In this document: in pieces, positions 51,990 through 59,157 of the stretch
Layout of the letters: each line of letters opens with the position of its first letter
How positions within the stretch are numbered: position 1 is the stretch's first letter
Source of the DNA: VRUE01 sp963737575
GTDB lineage: Bacteria > Actinomycetota > Thermoleophilia > Solirubrobacterales > 70-9
Direction: 5' to 3'
Assembly: GCA_963737575.1 (NCBI GenBank)
Contig: CAVTTJ010000005.1
Span: forward strand, 558,001 to 622,000
DNA: 64,000 nt
The notes under the pieces: generated by a model
Seen by the model: the letters and a program-made list of their open reading frames with translations, nothing else
Database searches by the model: none
What the model was told of the DNA's origin: nothing
Position numbers and translations under genes: made by a program

Positions 51990-52907
51990 ATGAACGCTCT
52001 GAGCGATGAGCGGCTCGCGCCCGCGAACGGGATCGAGATCGCCTACCAGGAGATCGGCGACGCGAGCGGCGACCCGATGCTCCTGATCATGGGACTCGGC
52101 ACACAGATGCTGGCCTGGGACGAGGGGCTCTGCTCCTTGCTCGCCGCGCGCGGCTTCCGGGTCATACGCTTCGACAACCGCGACATCGGCCACTCGACGA
52201 TGATCGACTCGGCGGGGATGCCGAGCCTCCGTGAGGTGATGCGGGGCCGTCGCGACCGCGCCCCGTACCTGCTATCCGACATGGCCGATGACGCCTTCGG
52301 GCTGATGGACCATCTCGGAATCGAGTCGGCGCACGTCGTCGGCGCCTCGATGGGCGGGATGATCGGCCAGACGATGGCGATCGAGCACCCCCAAAGGGTC
52401 CGCTCGCTCGTCTCGATGATGTCGACCACCGGCAACCGGAGACTCGGCTGGCCTCACTGGCGGGCACTGCCGATCCTCTTCGCCGACTACCCGCGCAGCC
52501 GTGAGGCCTACATCAGGCAGGTCAACCGCACTTTCGAGGTGATCGGGTCGCCCGGCTTCCCGCGCGATCCGCACCACCTCGGGGATCTGGCCGGGCAGTT
52601 GTGGGACCGCTCGCACAACCCGGCGGGGGTGCTGCGGCAGATGTACGCGGTAACGGCATCCGGAGACCGAACCCCGGCGCTGCGCCGCCTGCGCCTGCCG
52701 GCGACCGTGCTCCACGGCACCGCCGATCGGCTCGTCAGACCGGCTGGGGGGCGGGCCACCGCCCGGGCGATCCCCGGTGCCAGGCTGCGAATGTTCGAGG
52801 GAATGGGGCACGACCTGCCGCGCCAGCTCTGGCCCGATTTCGTCGAGGAGATCGCGGCGACGGCCGCCCGCGCGACGACGGATTCGGCCAGACCCGCCGT
52901 CGCGTAG
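51990..52907 (+). CDS. alpha/beta-fold hydrolase
   Basis: A 305-residue serine hydrolase. Oxyanion region LLIMGLGTQMLAWDEG near residue 30, nucleophile elbow VVGASMGGMIGQ (Ser) near 115, acid Asp in LHGTADRLVRP near 245 and His in EGMGHDLPRQLWP near 275. It resembles the aclacinomycin methylesterase/haloperoxidase-like group. Substrate unknown. Divergent from the metallophosphoesterase; its stop abuts the tRNA-Leu gene on the other strand. Confidence 0.88.
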   Translation: MNALSDERLAPANGIEIAYQEIGDASGDPMLLIMGLGTQMLAWDEGLCSLLAARGFRVIRFDNRDIGHSTMIDSAGMPSLREVMRGRRDRAPYLLSDMADDAFGLMDHLGIESAHVVGASMGGMIGQTMAIEHPQRVRSLVSMMSTTGNRRLGWPHWRALPILFADYPRSREAYIRQVNRTFEVIGSPGFPRDPHHLGDLAGQLWDRSHNPAGVLRQMYAVTASGDRTPALRRLRLPATVLHGTADRLVRPAGGRATARAIPGARLRMFEGMGHDLPRQLWPDFVEEIAATAARATTDSARPAVA

Positions 52908-52991
52908 TGCGGCTGAAAGGAGTCGAACCTTCACGGGCGTGAGCCCACACGGACCTGAACCGTGCGCGTCTACCAGTTCCGCCACAGCCGC
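52908..52991 (-). tRNA. tRNA-Leu (anticodon CAG)
   Basis: Minus-strand cloverleaf: acceptor GCGGCTG pairs with CAGCCGC, D-arm GGCGGAACTGGTAGACGC, anticodon loop TTCAGGT with CAG, long variable arm (GGGCTCACGCCC) as in class II tRNAs and T-loop GGTTCGACTCC. No encoded CCA. It should read CTG codons. Confidence 0.95.
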
Positions 52992-53041
52992 GCGGAGCAG
53001 GCAATGTACCTGTTGAGCCCTCGCTAGAATGGCCGACCCAC

Positions 53042-53114
53042 GCCGCTATCGTCTAGGGGACTAGGACGCCGGATTCTCAGTCCGGAAACCGGGGTTCGAA
53101 TCCCCGTAGCGGTA
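53042..53114 (+). tRNA. tRNA-Glu (anticodon CTC)
   Basis: Acceptor GCCGCTA pairs with TAGCGGT (one G-T pair), D-arm CGTCTAGGGGACTAGGACG, anticodon loop TTCTCAG with CTC, T-arm CGGGGTTCGAATCCCCG. No encoded CCA. It reads GAG. Its 3' half is repeated at 55235-55278. Confidence 0.96.
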
Positions 53115-53117
53115 CTC
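53073..53117 (+). repeat. left attachment-site copy in tRNA-Glu
   Basis: Forty-five bases from the anticodon loop to three bases beyond the tRNA end. The same sequence, minus one G, occurs at 55235-55278 in the same direction. Integration at the 3' end of a tRNA gene is the usual target of tyrosine recombinases. Confidence 0.75.
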
Positions 53118-53131
53118 AGAAGCAGAGCCAA

Positions 53132-53167
53132 ATGCGCCGGCCGAAAGGGCGGCGCATCCTGCGTTTT
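53132..53167 (+). terminator. tRNA-Glu transcription terminator
   Basis: ATGCGCC (53132-53138) pairs with GGCGCAT (53151-53157), with a few inner G-C pairs, followed after six bases by TTTT. It is 17 bases downstream of the tRNA. Confidence 0.55.
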
Positions 53168-53288
53168 GGGCAACTTCTTGGGCAACGAGAGGCCCTATAG
53201 CGGGTGATTGTTCAATGAATTGGACAATGACTCGAAACGGGGCTGCAAGATGCAAGAAGCACCGCATGACTTGCAGCTAGGGCCAGTT

Positions 53289-53308
53289 GTGTATACATTG
53301 CTATACAC
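53289..53308. promoter_or_regulatory. toxin-antitoxin operator palindrome
   Basis: GTGTATA (53289-53295), CATTGC, TATACAC (53302-53308): perfect seven-base arms, ending 16 bases before the antitoxin ATG at 53325. Ribbon-helix-helix antitoxins bind such palindromes and repress their own operon. Confidence 0.65.
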
Positions 53309-53324
53309 GAAAAGCAAGGGAAGC

Positions 53325-53603
53325 ATGGCTACCAAGAGCAAAACGAAGAGCCTCAACTGGAATCTTAGGGTCGCGGAGTCTGAGGACGCCCTTGTCCGCG
53401 CCGCGAGCGATTCCGAAGACACCAACGTCACGAGCTTTGTCCGAGGCGCCGCCGTAACGGAAGCGAAGCGCGTCTTGGCTGATCGAAGGGTCTTTCGACT
53501 GAGCGAGATGGACTGGGAGAAGTTCACCGAGCAGCTCGAACGTCCTGCACGGGTCCCGGCTGGTCTGGTCGAGCTCTATTCAAAGCCGAGCGTTTTCGAG
53601 TAG
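53325..53603 (+). CDS. DUF1778 (TacA-like) antitoxin
   Basis: A 92-residue protein; ATG 53325 follows AAGGGAAGC and the palindrome. An N-terminal ribbon-helix-helix (LNWNLRVAESEDALVRAASDSEDTNVTSFVRGAAVTEA) is followed by the toxin-neutralising tail (FRLSEMDWEKFTEQLERPARVPAGLVELYSKPSVF). It should bind DNA and the adjacent GNAT toxin. Six bases separate it from the toxin gene. Codon use is less G/C-ending than in neighbouring chromosomal genes, which fits transfer. Confidence 0.88.
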   Translation: MATKSKTKSLNWNLRVAESEDALVRAASDSEDTNVTSFVRGAAVTEAKRVLADRRVFRLSEMDWEKFTEQLERPARVPAGLVELYSKPSVFE

Positions 53604-53609
53604 TCCTTC

Positions 53610-54134
53610 GTGGGCTACAGCAAGCCCGAGCCCCTGCGGGGGAAGCACAGCACCGATGAGTTCGAGTCAGGCGAGGAGTCGCTTGATGTTTGGCTCAAGC
53701 GCTACGCCCGGCACGCCGAGGCAGCTGGCTCAGCCAGGGTCTATGTGACGACCGATGATGGGGTTTGTGTTGTCGGCTACTACGCTCTGACCGTAGGCGA
53801 GGTGGGGCCGGAGCTTGCCACGGAGCGCATGAAGAAGGGTCAGCCAAACGAGAGTTCCGTTCCCGTCTTGCTGCTAGCGCGCCTAGCTGTCGACAGGGAC
53901 CATCGGGACCAGGGACTTGGACGATCCCTTCTTCAGGATGCCCTCCTGCGGTGCGCAAGCGCAATTGAGCTCGTCGGCGCTCGAGCGATCGTGGCTCACG
54001 CCGTTTCGGAGGAGGCTTCCGCCTTCTACGACAAGTTTGGTTTCGAAGAGTCCCCGACTGACCCCCTCCATCGGAGTCTGCTCGTCAAGGACATGAAGAA
54101 GTTTCTCCGGGACAACGCCGGCGAGGACAGCTAG
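53610..54134 (+). CDS. GNAT toxin (TacT/AtaT-like)
   Basis: A 174-residue acetyltransferase from GTG 53610. Opening 'PEPLRGKHSTDEFESGEESLDVWLKRYA' is typical of the TacT/AtaT group. Acetyl-CoA binding motif RDHRDQGLGRSLLQDAL near residues 96-112, and the catalytic Tyr in ASAFYDKFGFEES near 143. These toxins acetylate the amino group of aminoacyl-tRNA and block translation. Paired with the DUF1778 antitoxin. Confidence 0.9.
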   Translation: MGYSKPEPLRGKHSTDEFESGEESLDVWLKRYARHAEAAGSARVYVTTDDGVCVVGYYALTVGEVGPELATERMKKGQPNESSVPVLLLARLAVDRDHRDQGLGRSLLQDALLRCASAIELVGARAIVAHAVSEEASAFYDKFGFEESPTDPLHRSLLVKDMKKFLRDNAGEDS

Positions 54135-54266
54135 CACCCACCTCTCCTGCAGAGCGTGTCGGGACCGTCATGTAGCGCGCCATTCTTCCCCCGCTCTCGC
54201 TGAACGCGCCGTGGTCGGGCTGCGTAGGTACCACAACAGCGATTGATTTCAGCAAGGAGAAAGCCC

Positions 54267-55067
54267 GTGGCCCAAATCCGCAAGCACTTCAATTACGCGA
54301 ACTTTGTTTCATCGCTCGCGCTCTTCCTCGTGGTCAGCGGCGGCGCGGCCCTTGCCGCCTCCCATCTCGCCAAGAACAGCATCGGTGCAAAGCAGCTGAA
54401 AAAGGGTGCGGTGACGACGGCAAAAATCAAAGGCGGAGCCGTTGGGACCGCCCAGATCGGAGACAGGGCGGTCGGTGGCGGACAGCTCGCCAGCGGCGCT
54501 GTCTTGACCGCCAAGCTCGCCAAAGAAGCCGTCACGGGGGAGAAACTCGCCGAGGGTGCGGTGGGGACGAGCAATATCGGGGCCCACGCCGTAACCGCCG
54601 ACAAGGTCGATGCCGCCTCTCTGCCGTTTTCGCGGATCGTCGATCACATCGAGGGCCTGGGCCCGGTGCCGTTCGTCGACGGAACGCTCTACGCGCTCAA
54701 TCATCCGACCTATCTGCAGCCGGTTGGCGAGGACGACCAATTTCTCGGTGCGATCGAAGTCACCTTTCAGCCGGGTTGCGGCGGTAGGAGATCGGCCGAC
54801 GCCAACCTCGAGTTGGAACAGCCCGAGCGAGGCGGCGTCACTCCCAGCCTGATCGCTACCGCCCATGTCGAAACCGAGCTTGGCGGTACCGTGACGCGGG
54901 TCGGACAATTCGTCCCGGTTGTCATCGGCCCAGGGGCGACGAGTGTTTCACCGAAAGCTTCGACGCCTCACACCTTCTCGATCGAAATGGTCCGGGTGTC
55001 CTGCACCACCGGCTCCGGTGTAACGCTGGACGGCGCTTCCGTCGACGTCCTGGGTACTCACCAATAG
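54267..55067 (+). CDS. exported protein with eight decapeptide repeats
   Basis: A 266-residue protein; GTG 54267 is seven bases after AAGGAG. An N-terminal hydrophobic signal or anchor (FVSSLALFLVVSGGAALA, residues 13-30) is followed at residues 36-115 by eight tandem ten-residue units of the form xxAVxxxxhx (KGAVTTAKIK, GGAVGTAQIG, SGAVLTAKLA and so on). Then a globular beta domain with two Cys (FQPGCGG, RVSCTTG). The repeat resembles rod-like beta structures of surface or tail-fibre proteins. It lies inside the att-bounded island. Function unknown. Confidence 0.75.
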   Translation: MAQIRKHFNYANFVSSLALFLVVSGGAALAASHLAKNSIGAKQLKKGAVTTAKIKGGAVGTAQIGDRAVGGGQLASGAVLTAKLAKEAVTGEKLAEGAVGTSNIGAHAVTADKVDAASLPFSRIVDHIEGLGPVPFVDGTLYALNHPTYLQPVGEDDQFLGAIEVTFQPGCGGRRSADANLELEQPERGGVTPSLIATAHVETELGGTVTRVGQFVPVVIGPGATSVSPKASTPHTFSIEMVRVSCTTGSGVTLDGASVDVLGTHQ

Positions 55068-55134
55068 AGTGCACGGGCTGGGCGCGACGAAGATCCTCTC
55101 CGGATGGACCAGCTGCGGCGATTGAAAAGCGCGT

Positions 55135-55160
55135 CCCGAAATATGTCCCCGACTCCACCG
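55135..55160 (+). repeat. 26-bp direct repeat, copy 1
   Basis: Starts CCCGAAATATGTCCCC and ends with CTCCACCG. An identical 26-base copy lies at 56495-56520 in the same direction, with some further similarity just upstream. Both copies are in non-coding DNA. May be a trace of a mobile or recombination site. Confidence 0.65.
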
Positions 55161-55234
55161 GACTCCGGGGATCCCAGGCGAACTTGCTTGGATACAAGTC
55201 GTCGAGATCGTCCTCAATCCCGCTCCCAGGGCCA

Positions 55235-55278
55235 ATTCTCAGTCCGGAAACCGGGTTCGAATCCCCGTAGCGGTACTC
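55235..55278 (+). repeat. right attachment-site copy (tRNA-Glu 3' fragment)
   Basis: Matches 53073-53117 from ATTCTCAG through GGTACTC with one G missing in the T-arm. The 5' half of the tRNA is absent, so it is not a working tRNA. Together with the intact gene it bounds 2.2 kb. Confidence 0.8.
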
Positions 55279-55348
55279 GCTGAAAGCTAGGGTCAACGCG
55301 TGAAGGTCGCCCGGCTGCTCGACTTCCACGGCCGACTTCACCGGCTCC

Positions 55349-55927
55349 CTAGGGGCGGGCACTGGTCCCGCGCCGACGGTAGGAGCGGTTCTTGCTCCGA
55401 TTGCCGCAGGTCTCCATCAGGCACCAGGTCCCCGACCGATTGCGCGAGCTGTCGAAGAACGACCAGCGGCAGTCATCGCTGACGCAGGTCTTCAGGCGCG
55501 ACCACAGCGATTCGACCTGCGATTGGTACACGATGCCGATCATCTGGGCGATCAGGCCGTCAATCGAGCCCTGAGGAGTTAGGTCGAGGGAGAGCGCACC
55601 ACCCGTCCCGACGGTGACGCTGATCGGATGCTCGGCTACGAATCGCTCCCACTGGCTGGGTTGCTTCGTGTCGCCCGTCCGGTTCGCCTCGATCAGGTCG
55701 CGGATTGCTTCCCGGAACTCGACGAGACGCTCCCATTGCCGCTTGCTCACCTCGACATCGGGGGTGGTCAGATCGGATTCCACCAGCCAGCGGCGGGTCG
55801 ACGCAGGATCCAGGAGTCGCTCCTCCTCCGGCTCGAAGGCGAAGGTGTTCGAGAGCCCCTGCACCGCAATCAGTGGCGCGGGGGCGACCTTGTATTCGAT
55901 TTGGCGAGCGAGCTCGTCGACATTCAC
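55349..55927 (-). CDS. CGNR zinc-finger / ABATE-domain transcription factor
   Basis: A 192-residue protein. The C-terminal CGNR finger is complete: KTCVSDDCRWSFFDSSRNRSGTWC then METCGNRSKNRSYRRRG, with four zinc-ligand Cys. The N-terminal two-thirds is an ABATE-like ligand domain (LSNTFAFEPEEERLLDPASTRRWL). Presumed DNA-binding regulator; target unknown. It lies just outside the right att copy and is divergent from a small membrane-protein gene. Confidence 0.9.
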   Translation of the reverse strand: MNVDELARQIEYKVAPAPLIAVQGLSNTFAFEPEEERLLDPASTRRWLVESDLTTPDVEVSKRQWERLVEFREAIRDLIEANRTGDTKQPSQWERFVAEHPISVTVGTGGALSLDLTPQGSIDGLIAQMIGIVYQSQVESLWSRLKTCVSDDCRWSFFDSSRNRSGTWCLMETCGNRSKNRSYRRRGTSARP

Positions 55928-56058
55928 GTTCCCAAGTTTATTTGGGTGCCCTGACCGGCAAACGGACTTGACAGGTCATCGTGACCGGTATAGCGTTGTT
56001 GTTGGTCATTGTGAAGCCCAGTGACCCCACGCCTGCCGGAGACCAAAGGAGGGGCCTC

Positions 56059-56220
56059 ATGCTCCCAGTAGCTCACTTCGTGGCCCGCCAGGTCAGAGGA
56101 AGCCCGCCATTGCGTCCCCTGCCGCCGCCCCCGCGCCCTCGGTCGATGTCCCTGAGGGGCGCTGGATTCGTGATTGCAACGCTCGGCGGCTTGCTGGCCG
56201 TGTTGATCGTGGTCGGGTGA
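56059..56220 (+). CDS. 53-residue single-span membrane protein
   Basis: ATG 56059 follows a strong AAAGGAGGGG. A Pro/Arg-rich N-terminus (RPLPPPPRPRS) leads to one hydrophobic helix (GFVIATLGGLLAVLIVVG) at the very end, as in tail-anchored proteins. No homologue is recognised; support is the RBS and the membrane segment. Confidence 0.45.
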   Translation: MLPVAHFVARQVRGSPPLRPLPPPPRPRSMSLRGAGFVIATLGGLLAVLIVVG

Positions 56221-56612
56221 GGCAACCGGCGGCCACTCCTACGCGCACCAAGCTCGCTCAGGGGCCGGGATCGCGTCGCCGGCCAGATCGCATTCGGTGA
56301 ACAACCGCCGTTGACGGCTGTAACCACCGCATGCACCTCGAACATCTACGAGCCGGAGCGGAGCGGAGCAGGAGGGCCTGGCTCATTTGCCCTCCGATTC
56401 CCTTCATGGTTCGACACTGAGCTGGACGGAGGAAGGGAAAAGGCGCAGGTTCCGTCTTTCCCTAAGCACGGATGAACTCGCCTCGAAGCCGTGCCCCGAA
56501 ATATGTCCCCGACTCCACCGAACTGAGACAGCCCAGATCCGTCGGTACCTTCGAGGCGTCCGCGCCAGCGGGCCGTCGGCTTCAGAGCTGGGTGGTTCTA
56601 TCAATTCGCCAC
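56221..56612. other. intergenic stretch without a convincing gene
   Basis: About 390 bases with no frame that looks coding. It holds the second copy of the 26-bp repeat (56495-56520). Nothing else is recognisable. Confidence 0.6.
56495..56520 (+). repeat. 26-bp direct repeat, copy 2
   Basis: Identical to 55135-55160 and in the same direction, 1.36 kb away. The interval contains the right att copy, the CGNR gene and the small membrane-protein gene. Confidence 0.65.
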
Positions 56613-56816
56613 CTACTGCTCAGAGGCGGTAGCGCTTGCGCGCTTCACCGACCAGAGCAATACCGCAACCGTCGCGATGAGGGTCAATGGCCAGGCGGGC
56701 AGGTCGGCGCCGGCCAGCAGCGCGGTAGCGCTGAGCAGGCCGACGACACCGGCGGCGGTGCGCCAATCGTCGCCGACCAGGAACTCGAAGACAGCGGCGC
56801 CGAGACCCTCCGCCAT
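56613..56816 (-). CDS. 67-residue two-span membrane protein
   Basis: ATG 56816 overlaps the stop of the upstream gene (TGATG). Two hydrophobic segments (about residues 20-36 and 40-57: AAGVVGLLSATALLAGADLP, LTLIATVAVLLWSV). Probably co-made with the large membrane protein upstream and may be a partner. Function unknown. Confidence 0.6.
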   Translation of the reverse strand: MAEGLGAAVFEFLVGDDWRTAAGVVGLLSATALLAGADLPAWPLTLIATVAVLLWSVKRASATASEQ

Positions 56817-57562
56817 CAGACGCTCTCAACGGCAGAGTCGGGACCAGCATGGCGCAGCGAGCGAACCATCAGCCAGGAAGCGGCGAGGAGCGCCAGGGCC
56901 ACCGCGGGCAGGGCTGCGTCATCGCCCGGCCAAGTGGCGCCGGCTCCCTCCGCGCCCCAGAAAACGCCGAATGTGCTCAAGGCGATGCCGACGATAAATT
57001 TCATCGCGTTCTCGGGCACCCGCGCCAGCGGAGCGCGCAGCGCCGCGCCGGCTCCCAATACCGCGACCACGGCCAATGCCCCGGCGGCAGCCGCGAGCGG
57101 GACGTCGTGCTGGTTGGCACCGAAGGTCAGGACGATGAAGGCCACCTCGAGCCCCTCCAAGAGCACGCCTTTGAAGCAGACGAGGAAGGCGTAGTGATCG
57201 AGGCCGCTCTCGGGAGGCGCCGAGCGAGCAGAGGCGGTCTCACGCTCGAACGCCAGGGTCTCGTTTCGAGTTGCGATGACCCCGCCTGCACGCAGGATGG
57301 CCTTGCGCAGCCACTGCAGGCCGAAGATCAGGAGCAGGCCTCCGACCACCAGTCGTAGAGCGTCCAAGGGGATCAGGGTGAGAGCGGGGCCGAGGATCGC
57401 GATCAGCGTCGCGAGGACGACAGTCGCTGCGCCTACTCCGAGCAACGACGATTGCCAGTCGCGCGCGGTGCCGACCGCGAGCACGATCGTGAACGCCTCA
57501 GTCGCCTCGACCGCCGAGGCGAGAAACACCGATATGGCGAGGCTGACCTCTGCTCCGCTCAC
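56816..57562 (-). CDS. COG4280-like polytopic membrane protein
   Basis: A 248-residue protein from GTG 57562. It has seven or so spans in two similar halves: VFLASAVEATEAFTIVLAVG near residue 10 and GVLLEGLEVAFIVLTFGA near 130, each with a Glu inside or next to a membrane helix (E-A-x-E and E-G-x-E). This arrangement recalls ion or metal transporters of the GDT1/FTR1 type, but transport is inferred only. Confidence 0.7.
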   Translation of the reverse strand: MSGAEVSLAISVFLASAVEATEAFTIVLAVGTARDWQSSLLGVGAATVVLATLIAILGPALTLIPLDALRLVVGGLLLIFGLQWLRKAILRAGGVIATRNETLAFERETASARSAPPESGLDHYAFLVCFKGVLLEGLEVAFIVLTFGANQHDVPLAAAAGALAVVAVLGAGAALRAPLARVPENAMKFIVGIALSTFGVFWGAEGAGATWPGDDAALPAVALALLAASWLMVRSLRHAGPDSAVESV

Positions 57563-57638
57563 ACACAAGACGTTAGAGCGATCGGGTTCCGACCTTGGAG
57601 AGGCGCGAAATGCGCCGCCTCCCGCGGTACCGCACCGC

Positions 57639-59009
57639 CTAGCCGGGCTGGATGTTCTGGTTGACCCGGAAGAGGTTGTCGGGGTCGTATTTGGCCTTGA
57701 TATGGGCAAGGCGGTCGTAATTGTCGCCGTAGCTCGCCCGGACCCGCTCCTGGCCCTCGTCCATCATCATGTTCACGTAGGCGCCGCCCGCCGAGTAGGG
57801 GTGCAGGGCTTCGAAGTAATCGACGCACCAGCTGCGGATGCTGTCCGCGTTGGCGGGGTCGGGATCTACGCCGGCGAAGACGGAGCCCCAGTTGGCGTCG
57901 CGGTAGGCCCACGGTGTATCGGTTGGCCCGACGTCGTGGGCGGCCCCGTCGATTGGGTACATGTGCATGGTCGATTTCCAGGTCGGCATCTCGGCTCCGA
58001 ATTTGGCATGGACCGCCACCGCCTCGTCGGGGATCTCCTTGACGAAGTCGGCGCGCCAGTACCACTGGTCCCCGGCCGGATATACCGGGTCGAAAGCGCT
58101 CTGGAGTGCGGGCAGCGGCATCTCCTGCGGCCCGTGAAGCAGCGGCTCCGGGGTCGTCTCGAGCAGTGGCGCCATCGCCTCGCCGGCGTCCGCCGGGTCA
58201 CCGGTGTAGCACCAGACGACGCCGCTCACCTTGCGCAGATGCAGTTCGTCCGGGAACGGCGGCGCCGGAGGAACGGAGGCGAAGGCGAAGAACCCGCTCA
58301 GCTCCCTGGGGGCGTTGCGGATGAAGTCACGGTAGGCCGTCAGCACCTCGGCGCCATCCTCGACCGCCCAGAAGGTCGGACCGCCGACGACCGTGCCGAC
58401 GTCGTGCAGTCGGAAGACGAAGGAGGTGACGACGCCAAAGTTGCCGCCGCCGCCGCGGATCGCCCAGAAGAGGTCGGGATTCTCGTCCTCGGCCGCCCGC
58501 ACCTGCTCGCCGCCGGCGAGGACGACGTCAGCTTCGAGCAGGTTGTCGATGCTGAGGCCGCATTTGCGGGTCAGGTGGCCGATACCGCCGCCCAACGTGA
58601 GGCCGCCGACGCCAGTGGTCGAGATGATCCCGCTGGGGGTCGCCAGTCCGTGCTCGTTGGTCGCCGCATCCACTTCACCCCACAGGCAGCCGCCGCCAAC
58701 CCGGACCGTCCGCGCCTCGGGGTCGACCTCAAGGCTCTTCAACCCCGAGAGATCGAGGACGACGCCGTCGTCGACCGTCCCCAGACCGGCGCCGTTGTGG
58801 CCGCCGCCACGGACCGCCAGCGGCAGGTCGTTGGTGCCGGCGAACTCGATTCCCCTCGCAACGTCATCGGCGTCGGTGCACGTGGCGACCAGCGCGGGAC
58901 GCCGGTCGATCATCGCGTTGTAGACGGCGCGGGTGTCCTCATAGCCGGGGTCCTCTGGACTGCTCAGCCTTCCCTTGAAGCCGGCTATCTCACTGGGCGC
59001 GCTGCTCAT
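57639..59009 (-). CDS. FAD-linked oxidase with BBE domain (berberine-bridge-like)
   Basis: A 456-residue flavoprotein. FAD-binding: LAVRGGGHNGAGLGTVDDGVV near residue 65, whose His is the usual covalent FAD site; GGLTLGGGIGHLTRKCGL near 135 (a Cys near the second site is present, so bicovalent FAD is possible). The C-terminal BBE motif is YDRLAHIKAKYDPDNLFRVNQNI. It should oxidise an alcohol or sugar and pass electrons to O2. Substrate unknown. ATG 59009 after AGGAGGCACCG. Confidence 0.92.
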   Translation of the reverse strand: MSSAPSEIAGFKGRLSSPEDPGYEDTRAVYNAMIDRRPALVATCTDADDVARGIEFAGTNDLPLAVRGGGHNGAGLGTVDDGVVLDLSGLKSLEVDPEARTVRVGGGCLWGEVDAATNEHGLATPSGIISTTGVGGLTLGGGIGHLTRKCGLSIDNLLEADVVLAGGEQVRAAEDENPDLFWAIRGGGGNFGVVTSFVFRLHDVGTVVGGPTFWAVEDGAEVLTAYRDFIRNAPRELSGFFAFASVPPAPPFPDELHLRKVSGVVWCYTGDPADAGEAMAPLLETTPEPLLHGPQEMPLPALQSAFDPVYPAGDQWYWRADFVKEIPDEAVAVHAKFGAEMPTWKSTMHMYPIDGAAHDVGPTDTPWAYRDANWGSVFAGVDPDPANADSIRSWCVDYFEALHPYSAGGAYVNMMMDEGQERVRASYGDNYDRLAHIKAKYDPDNLFRVNQNIQPG

Positions 59010-59144
59010 CGGTGCCTCCTTGCGAGTTGTCTCGATCTGGTCCCGAGGAGCCTAGGGCGGCGGAATCCGCGTGTCATGACCTGATCTGACCCATTTCGAG
59101 CAGCCCGGTTGCGGCCGCTTCCAAGCGGAATGGTCAAGCCTGAC

Positions 59145-59157
59145 TATCTTTTCCTCA
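59145..59157 (+). promoter_or_regulatory. possible leaderless promoter
   Basis: TATCTT at 59145-59150 is six bases before ATG 59157, the spacing expected if transcription starts at the A of the start codon. There is no RBS before that ATG. A -35 box is not obvious. Confidence 0.35.

Noticed and set aside
53132..53200. A 22-residue ORF just after tRNA-Glu (MRRPKGRRILRF...)
   Set aside because: It lies on the tRNA terminator hairpin and has no RBS; the 9-bp repeat TTGGGCAAC within it may be a recombinase site or chance.
55235..55278. Second tRNA-Glu gene
   Set aside because: Only the 3' half is present; no acceptor 5' strand or D-arm can be formed.
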